From Psococerastis gibbosa (taxonomy: Eukaryota > Arthropoda > Insecta > Psocodea > Psocidae), in the NCBI GenBank assembly GCA_963971405.1, contig OZ020489.1:30592290-30656289 (forward strand): a stretch of 64,000 bases of DNA, written 5' to 3'. This document shows positions 57,001-64,000 of the stretch, one piece after another. The translations under genes and the position numbers were made by a program. Each line of letters starts with the position of its first letter. Within the stretch, counting starts at the first letter, position 1. The notes beneath the pieces are model-generated. The model saw only the letters and a list, made by a program, of their open reading frames with translations. It did not search any database and was not told where the DNA came from.

Positions 57001-57174
57001 GCACAGAGTTATAGACTCATTACTCCATGGTCGAGATTCTAACCTAAAAATATCGAAATATCGTGGAAAATTTCTATTGTTTTTAAAGATTAATTTAAAT
57101 AAGGAATAACAAGTAAATCACCCGGAGTAAAAACTTTTGATGTTGTTTTCTGATTTTATTGCAGAAACCCAACG

Positions 57175-57218
57175 GAGTTTTTATTTCAAGAAAAGTGGTA
57201 CTTAATAACTTTATTACA
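57175..57218 (+). repeat. 44-bp direct repeat, 5' copy
   Basis: Identical to 59087-59130 (GAGTTTTTATTTCAAGAAAA, GTGGTACTTAATAACTTTAT, TACA). It ends 31 bp before the gag ATG. It may be the end of a degraded LTR or of an R region. Confidence 0.9.
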
Positions 57219-57249
57219 AAACAACATTATTGTGAATACTTCGTGAAAA

Positions 57250-58386
57250 ATGGAGAAACTAAGGTTCGACTTTAAAACGCGAGCAGCGTCAGATGGGAAA
57301 ACTACAATACTATGCCTAACCTCAATCGGCACACCAGGTGGTCGTTCTTTTGCAATACCAGATGAATACCAGCCAACAAGTTTACACAAAGAATTGATAA
57401 CGTCACAAGTGTATGCCAGAGTGAAAAACACGTTAGGAAAAAGAAATCAATTCAGGAAAGTTTGGATAACCCTAACTGAAAATATGAAAAAAATTTATTT
57501 TGATGAGGAAGGTAACTTATTATTTGATGATTTTTATTTAGAGGAGATTCCAGACAAGGTAGCTGAAATATCTACTACAAGCACGTCAGAGGACACAATA
57601 AAGAAGTTGTTAGAAAAAGTTCTAGAATCCAAAGAACAAACTTCTGAAGTTAAAAACTTAAACAAAATTGCTAAAGATTTCATGATTGAAAAATTTGATG
57701 AAAAAACATCCAATGCCAGCCAATGGATGGATCAATTTGAAAAAGAATGTGTTCGCTGTGCAGTGCTAGAAGATAGGAAAATAATTGAGATTTTGAAGTT
57801 TTTCCTTGAAAAAGGTAGTGCTGACTGGTACACTTGCATGATTTTAAAATACTCTATAGAATCAGAATGGAACAACTGGAAAAACATTTTTATTGAAACT
57901 TTTGGTAACAAAGGTTGGTCTCCTATTAGATATGCTTTTGCCTTCAAATATCAATCAGGGTCCTTGCTTGAATATGCCCTGAAAAAAGAGAAGTTACTAC
58001 TTCAAATCAGAAAATCCATGGACACTGAAACATTGATTGATTTAATTGCTATCGGTTTACCAAATTATGTATCCGACAAGATTGACAGAGGAACACTTCA
58101 AGAAACTCAAGATCTTTATAATGAAATATCTAAATTAGAACACCTTGTGAGGAAAAATATACATGAAAAAAAAGGAAATCCTTTCTGGGGTAACAAACAA
58201 AAGAAAGGTGAAGACAAAAATCCATGTGGAATATGTGAAAAGGCAAACAAAGGGAAGCGTTTTCATTCTGAATCAAATTGCTGGTTTAGAGAAAAAGAAG
58301 ATAAAAACAAAAAAATAGGATCATTTAAATCAGTTAGCAATTCAGAACTGGAAGTGGAATTAAATACAGAAGATCCAAAAAACTAA
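57250..58386 (+). CDS. LTR-retrotransposon Gag-like protein
   Basis: 378 residues, intact. The middle (about 160-270: ASQWMDQFEKEC, EKGSADWY, WNNWKNIFIETFG) resembles the Retrotrans_gag/capsid fold of Ty3-type elements. Near the C-terminus C326, C329, H339 and C344 form a CX2CX9HX4C motif, a longer-spaced version of the CCHC nucleocapsid knuckle. The N-terminal 100 residues are of unknown type. The C-terminus is Lys-rich. ATG 57250 is the first Met. The stop TAA 58384-58386 immediately follows a frameshift heptamer leading into the protease frame. A neofunctionalised gag gene is possible, but the attached protease argues for a mobile element. Confidence 0.8.
   Translation: MEKLRFDFKTRAASDGKTTILCLTSIGTPGGRSFAIPDEYQPTSLHKELITSQVYARVKNTLGKRNQFRKVWITLTENMKKIYFDEEGNLLFDDFYLEEIPDKVAEISTTSTSEDTIKKLLEKVLESKEQTSEVKNLNKIAKDFMIEKFDEKTSNASQWMDQFEKECVRCAVLEDRKIIEILKFFLEKGSADWYTCMILKYSIESEWNNWKNIFIETFGNKGWSPIRYAFAFKYQSGSLLEYALKKEKLLLQIRKSMDTETLIDLIAIGLPNYVSDKIDRGTLQETQDLYNEISKLEHLVRKNIHEKKGNPFWGNKQKKGEDKNPCGICEKANKGKRFHSESNCWFREKEDKNKKIGSFKSVSNSELEVELNTEDPKN
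58377..58383 (+). promoter_or_regulatory. Canonical -1 ribosomal frameshift heptamer A_AAA_AAC
   Basis: In the gag frame the codons read CCA AAA AAC TAA. A shift of one base back continues as CTA AAA GTG into the protease frame, which is open from there. A_AAA_AAC is a classic retroviral slippery site, and a stop codon directly after it is a common arrangement. I did not establish a downstream stem or pseudoknot. Confidence 0.8.
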
Positions 58387-59117
58387 AAGTGCCACCGTTA
58401 ATAAAAATCAAGCTATTGCTAAATGATACATTACAAATTTCTGGTATTTACGACTCAGGTTCAAACGTATCATTGATAAATGCAAGATTATTAAAAATTA
58501 AAGAAGAAAATATGGAAAATTCAAAAAAAATAATAAGCTTAAAAACTATTAACGGTGCAGGAAAAACAAAAGGTATGATAACCCTAAAAGTAAAAATTTA
58601 TAATATTGAAAAAATGATTAATGTGTTCATTGTGGACAGTGAGAATTTCAGTTATGATTTTTTGGTTGGTTTAGACTGTATTGAAAATTTTAAATTAATC
58701 CAGACTGAAGAACTAAGGATTATTCAGAACAAAGACTTTCAAAAACAAGAAAATGAAATTTATTTGAATAAAGAGGTTGACAATCGCACAAATGCCAATA
58801 TTCCAGTTTTAACAGGTGACATAAAAAGGAAAACATACAATCCCACAAAATATGAAGTAAACTTCAACAATCATCTAAATACTGATAAATTTGAGATAAT
58901 TGTGAATCATTTGAATTTGTGTGAACAGTCAGAAATCGACAAGTTGTTAAACAAATATAAATCAGTATTCGCCAGAGATAAATATGACATTGGTACTGTT
59001 AAGGACTATGAGGCTCATATTGACCTAATGGAAGAAAAATACTGTTTTAAACGACCTTACAGGTGCACGTTCGAAGATAGGAAAGAGAGTTTTTATTTCA
59101 AGAAAAGTGGTACTTAA
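58383..59117 (+). CDS. Retropepsin plus start of reverse transcriptase, truncated Pol
   Basis: The frame is -1 relative to gag and has no ATG near its beginning, as expected for a frameshift product. The aspartic-protease active site is DSGSNVSLI, preceded by the typical hydrophobic strand. DFLVGLDCI further on is the second conserved element. About residues 185-235 (KYKSVFARDKYDIG, then HIDLMEEKYCFKRPYRC) are the linker and first motif before the Ty3/Gypsy RT. At 59087 the 44-bp repeat replaces the rest, ending the frame 10 codons later. RT, RNase H and integrase are absent. Confidence 0.8.
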   Translation, partial: LKVPPLIKIKLLLNDTLQISGIYDSGSNVSLINARLLKIKEENMENSKKIISLKTINGAGKTKGMITLKVKIYNIEKMINVFIVDSENFSYDFLVGLDCIENFKLIQTEELRIIQNKDFQKQENEIYLNKEVDNRTNANIPVLTGDIKRKTYNPTKYEVNFNNHLNTDKFEIIVNHLNLCEQSEIDKLLNKYKSVFARDKYDIGTVKDYEAHIDLMEEKYCFKRPYRCTFEDRKESFYFKKSGT

Positions 59118-59130
59118 TAACTTTATTACA
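59087..59130 (+). repeat. 44-bp direct repeat, 3' copy (deletion junction)
   Basis: Exact copy of 57175-57218, fused to the beginning of RT. The bases on either side differ between the two copies. Confidence 0.9.
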
Positions 59131-61255
59131 TATATAAAACATAAATAAACTATAATTTGAAACTATAGAAGTATTTTTGGTGAAACACAGCGAAATATCG
59201 ATAACCTGTGTATGAGAAAGAAAGCTCATAAATCCCATTAAAATTGTCAAAATTAAATGCGTAGTAAACAGTATGTTAGTCTCGCTGAGCTGTTTATATT
59301 TCGACAATACGGCATAGCCTAATAATGCGTTCTAGGACAGAATATGAGAGAAAAATGAAAAAAAAAAATGAACATACAAGTGAGGAGCTTGGTTACAAAC
59401 GTAGCCAACTCAATTTTTTTACGAAATGGGGTTTTGATCCGACCTTGCAGAAAATTGTAATGTCCGCCTGCACGTTGTAAAATAAAGTGACAAATGCAGC
59501 CCGATTGCGCACAGAAGCGCTGAGAAGTCTAGGGTTAGCTATAAACTTAACGCAATTTTCAACAGAAAATCCACTCTCCTGAAAAATTCTACAACTTGGA
59601 GTTGGCCATGTTTGTAAACAGCCTCCTCAAGTAAGCATCTGCTATTTTAAAATGAATGACAGGTGAATTAGGGTTGAAAGGCAATTTAGATAATTATCTG
59701 CGGTGGCAATAGATAATATTATCCACTGTATTTGTTTTTGCTTGAGAAAATTTTTCCGAACTCTGATAATATTTTAATGCGCCTACTTAAATTCATTTTG
59801 CCATAGTACCCAACAAAGAGCGTTAATTAGCCATAAGATTCGATTCGGTACAAGAAAATTGTCAAGCAGGCGTCCTTAAAATAAAAGGTATAATCCTTTA
59901 TTACGTAAAACCAGCTTAAAAGAAAGGGAGTTTTATACGAACACTGTAAGACATTTTCTACAAAACAAAAATGCAATGTACTTTAATATAAAGTAACATA
60001 CATAGCATAAAGCTCGGCTGGTGGAGTGGAAATAACTAATCTGCAGTTTATTTTCGTAAAGATATGCGACTCCTACATTTTTTTCTGTTTAACAATAAAA
60101 TAATAAATGTTTACACAGGAACGAAATGCATAGGCACTTAATATCCAGCCTATCCAGGCAATGCCAACTATGTCTACGGGCTATGACAGCAACAGGAATA
60201 AGTAAGCGACCCAAACATACAAGAAAATGCAAAGTAACCCGGGTCCCAAGACAAACGGAATCTCAAACAAGAAATCGATTGACGGCAATCTTCACAGATA
60301 CAAATCCACACACACTCAGTTTCATATTAATAAACACATGACCAAATAACCAACCAAGGCCTCCAAACAGACGGGCCACCGTCAAAGTAAACAACAACCA
60401 ACATACACCCACTCAAACCCATCTCTCAATATAAACATCGACAGCGTAAAAAAAAAAAAATACTCCAGTTAACTAGTAGCTGAACATCTGACGGAAACCA
60501 GAGCTCAGTCATAGAAAGATTCCACACCAGTGTGAGAAAGCATTACGGAGTAAGAAAACCGCGACACCGACACGCAAAACAGAGAACGCCGAAACCAACT
60601 AACGATTATTAAACACCGAGCAAGCCTATTTCCATCAGATGAGTTCAGGCATTCATCGCGGCGACCTGCAGATCCTGAACCTCCCCGCCATGGGGGGTCA
60701 TTGCACCCTGGCCAGTTCGGGCAAGGGCACACCCTTTAGGACCGGGACATCCTGTATATATAATACGCTTCCTTCATAGCTGGACAGATTCAGAACGTCT
60801 GAACCTAGCCAACGCGCAACGTTGCAAACAAATCAATTGGTTCACTCTCAATTTCTATCTAGGTATCTACTGTGTCTACTTCCCACAATCCACGTTGAAT
60901 CCGATCGCTCTTCGCAAATCATAGCGTAGCAGTAACATCGAGCAAAAAACCGGGTCAAAACAATATTCCCAACCAACGATAGGGCTTATACTGGAGCAAG
61001 ACTTCCACGTCGTTTAAAGGTGTGTTGGAACTGACAGAGTATCAACCTTTTGTCATATATTAATCCAGAGAATCTACTATAGTAAGTCATATGGATTCAG
61101 TTGAACCAGGCTATTTGAGATCTAATGTCATTTGCTTTATTATATTGTTAAGAAAATTTGGGGGTGTTTGGTACTCGCTGCTGAGAAAACGTGGGAAAAA
61201 CTAGTGCAGAAGAAAGACAGGCCGCCAAAGAACTTAGGTAAAATTTAGGTTAACA
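59131..61255. other. Intergenic, no gene recognised
   Basis: No continuation of pol and no LTR match to the region before gag that I can see. Between about 60120 and 60450 the plus strand is unusually rich in A and C (runs like CAACCAACATACACCCACTC), for no reason I can identify. Confidence 0.4.
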
Positions 61256-61441
61256 ACTGGTCATGACTATCTTCAAAAGCACCTGCACCGTATGCGTATA
61301 GGTGTAGCGACGAAACCTTTCTGCCCACCGTGTAACACCCGGGAAGAAATGGACAGAAACCACATTAAGACGTGGCCTGCGCTAGTCAATAGCAGAGGTT
61401 CACCAGATTGGACAGCAAGAAAGCTGATGGCGGAATCCTAA
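61256..61441 (+). mobile_element. LINE ORF2 C-terminal fragment
   Basis: TGHDYLQKHLHRMRIGVATK, then FCPPCNTREEMDRNHI, is the C-terminal zinc-knuckle region of many non-LTR elements. The last Cys of the CCHC set appears to be Trp (TWPAL where a CPAL-like sequence is usual), so the copy is probably inactive. It ends at TAA 61439-61441. Confidence 0.65.
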
Positions 61442-62679
61442 TGCTGTGGCGTAATTTAAAAAAAAATCTATTAATTCATCGAGTGGACAATAAGAACCAC
61501 ACCTCCGTAGAGAGTACCACCCAACCCCAGTCTTTCTACAGATAATAAGCAACTTACGTCAGATGCTAAATAACCCTCAATAATAGAAGGCTTAAGCCTC
61601 ACATTTATGATGATCACAGGTTCACAGGTTCGAATGCCATAACTGCCACAGGATGATAATATTGGCCATGTAAGCATGACATAAATTTTGACGTCATAAT
61701 ATCTACGAGTATACCCATACAAACAGGAATAACAGATTGGCCGGAAGTTCATGAATAGGATACTCAGCTATTGCAAAACTATTTACACTACAAACTACCG
61801 CACATTTGAACTTCATTTGTGCATTTGGTTTTTCAATAAAGTCGTTTCAAATCAATTCAAATCTTAAATTATTGGTTCATGTTAAAAGACGCAACACAAG
61901 GAGCGCCTGCGGTTTTGTGATTATGCAATATGTTGCTAAATATATTGGGGGACGCATACTGTTTAAGAGTGATGGCTAATTATTGATACTTTGCATTGTA
62001 GTTACTGTAATTCTAATTGGGACACTCGTCAATTAATTAGTCCGAAAATACGCCCAATATTCCCCATAGGTCATTCTTTCTATTTTAAGGTTAAAAATCC
62101 GCTAACAAATTACGGGCAATTTAGCTCAGTTCCTTAAAGGGGCCACAAGCAGGGCCCTAAAATAAGCCACGTCTAAGTTACATCCATAAAAAGGTTCATG
62201 AAAATCAAATTCGCACAGACGCAGACGAAGTGTCACAAATGTAGAAAATAGTTTTCAAACTGTACGAATTATATCATAGACAAAGAACTTATGAAGATGG
62301 CATGGACCTGGTGTGGGGACAGCTGCGTGGCGTATCACACAATGTAGGTGCAGTCCCCTGCGTCTTCTCGGCACAAAAGAAGACAAGAAGAGGCCTTGCC
62401 CTTGCTATTACGTGGCTAGGATTAACTGCGGTATTTCATTAACCCACATAACTAGGACCACAAAATTTATAGCCGTTAGAAACAAGTTTCTTTTTACAAC
62501 ATTATCATAACCGTGAATTAAGGGATGAAAAACATCCCCTTTCCTTGTGGTGTTTTCGTGCTTTCCCATGGGATTCCGTTTTTACTAGATTTTTAGCTTC
62601 ACAAAAATAAAACAAAATATACAACATACAATGTACCCTAAACTAACACCATGAATATGATTAGTTACCCCAGCAATCA

Positions 62680-63110
62680 CCCCCCCCCCTTGAAAAATAA
62701 AATAATAATTTATTGCAGATATTGATTCATGGAATGCAAAACCTAATTCTTCCCCATGGGTCCCTATGTTTCTAATATAGTTTTATGAATCTTCGTCGGT
62801 AAAATATAAACCTAAATATTACCTTATCCTGCTAAGCCTATTATTTCAACAAATTTCCCCGGAGGAGACCCAGGGTAAATAAATAAATAAATAAATAGGG
62901 TAGTGGGTATACCATGTGTATTAGTTACAGTTATAAATGGAAGTTGAATATACGTACATAAATATAATTTTACTACATAACATTTCATACGAGTATTGTA
63001 CTATTGAATGAATGAAAACCGGTTTTCTATTGGGCGAGCTTTAGCCCCGAAGGGCTACTCTACCATCTAACCTATTGACTGAACTCCCCCCCCCCCCCTT
63101 CCTGGGTAAG
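62680..63110. repeat. Degenerate repeat region shared with 7190-7800
   Basis: GAATCTTCGTCGGTAAAAT, a GGAGGAGACCCAGGG-type phrase and flanking runs of C. An (AAAT)n microsatellite lies at about 62876-62897. CATTTCATACGAGTA and GTACTAT also recur near 7740-7760 in the same order. Confidence 0.4.
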
Positions 63111-63789
63111 GCCCTGACGATACACAAACACACCAAGTGTTTTGTGACAAAAAACTAAAAACTGTTCATTTCACTCACAAAGACTTTGAATTAGTTTTCG
63201 TACGATTTTTTAATAACCACCCCCCCCCCCCGCCCCCGCTCCCTTACGAACGACCCTAATGTCCCTAACAGTTAGATGGCCCACTTGTACGTTTCTCAGG
63301 CTTAACTCGTATTTCGCACAGACTCAGTTATGTAACGGGAAAAGCAAACACAAAAATACATAATAACAAGATCATAAAAGTATATCATTATTATTTCCAG
63401 CAACAAGTAAGTCTAGTCCATCAATGGAAGTTCTACTTATTTAGCATGAACTAGCTACGTTTTTTTTTAAACGAAATAAAAGATGGCAAAAGCTGAAAAT
63501 GGATAGGGCGATAAGATTTCAAGTTGAGAGCCACTAGAGTCGGCAACAAAGGAGGAGCAAGATGGCAAATAGAAAACAAGGCGCTGATCGATAGAGAATC
63601 ACGTGGTCCCATCTGCATCACACCATAACCATGTAGTCACAATGTGCACATACAGTATGTACTGTAAACTGCCAACCGCTCTGTCCCACACCCAAAACGT
63701 CGCCACTTCCAATCACCGACACACCCGATCTCAATGTTTACATACTGTTGGACCAGAATCGAAACACCTAGTTTATACTTTATTCGATA

Positions 63790-63895
63790 GAGGTAGAAAC
63801 CCAACTACGACACAGGAGGGAATAACCCAGCTCTACTATGCGGCACGGCGTCAAATGGCCTACCAGCCAAGGACGAGCTGAAGAAGAAGAAGAAG
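63790..63895 (+). mobile_element. LINE C-terminal/3'-end scrap
   Basis: TTTQEGITQLYYAARRQMAY, then QPRTS and a stop, followed by a (GAA)n stretch. It is homologous to 26085-26165. The region before it (63600-63780) is unplaced. Confidence 0.45.
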
Positions 63896-64000
63896 ACTTT
63901 ATTCGATCCAGTAGGCAGTCATTAGCTACAATAATTATATGCTAGAACGCTAGCCCATATTGGCAATACTGCGGCCAGGGAGTTTATAAATTTTTGATAT

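Noticed and set aside
58389..58391. GTG as an independent start for the protease frame
   Set aside because: No ATG is near, and the frame is open back through the slippery heptamer; frameshifting explains its expression better.

Overview
This is a stretch of animal nuclear genome, most likely from an insect or another arthropod. The coding signal is split into short exons with GT..AG borders, the DNA is AT-rich, and the gaps are filled with inverted-repeat transposons, tRNA-derived SINEs and LINE fragments. The Tousled-like kinase ends in an ASSSS-type tail that I associate with insect orthologues. I cannot name the order or species from the sequence.

Left end (1-6.5 kb): the first coding exon of a UBR3-like E3 ubiquitin ligase lies on the minus strand at 1569-1800. 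It is head-to-head with a complete four-exon PGAP3 (PER1-like GPI remodelling) gene on the plus strand at 2514-6464. About 700 bp between the two start codons must hold both promoters.

Middle (23.2-41 kb): a Tousled-like kinase (TLK) runs on the minus strand. Eleven coding exons with matching phases join into a 715-residue protein. A likely 5'-UTR exon and promoter lie at about 52.3-52.9 kb. A twelfth, in-frame 213-nt exon (28018-28230) would insert a 71-residue Arg/Ser/Gln-rich segment just before the kinase domain. A possible terminal exon of an unknown membrane protein sits on the opposite strand inside the last TLK intron.

Right end (57-59 kb): an LTR-retrotransposon fragment has an intact gag-like ORF and an overlapping protease plus start-of-RT ORF. 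They are linked by a canonical A_AAA_AAC frameshift heptamer directly before the gag stop. The element is cut off at the start of reverse transcriptase by a 44-bp sequence that also precedes gag.

The rest, most of the window, is mobile DNA. It holds palindromic elements with 3-bp TTA/TAA duplications (PIF/Harbinger-like), TTAA-flanked piggyBac-like MITEs, at least eight further inverted-repeat families, and tRNA-like SINEs that often sit as inverted pairs. There are also several 5'-truncated LINE tails, a Penelope-like inverted pair, a 4 x 131-bp satellite, and many long G or C runs. Nested insertions allow some relative dating. I see no CRISPR, rRNA or convincing functional tRNA gene.
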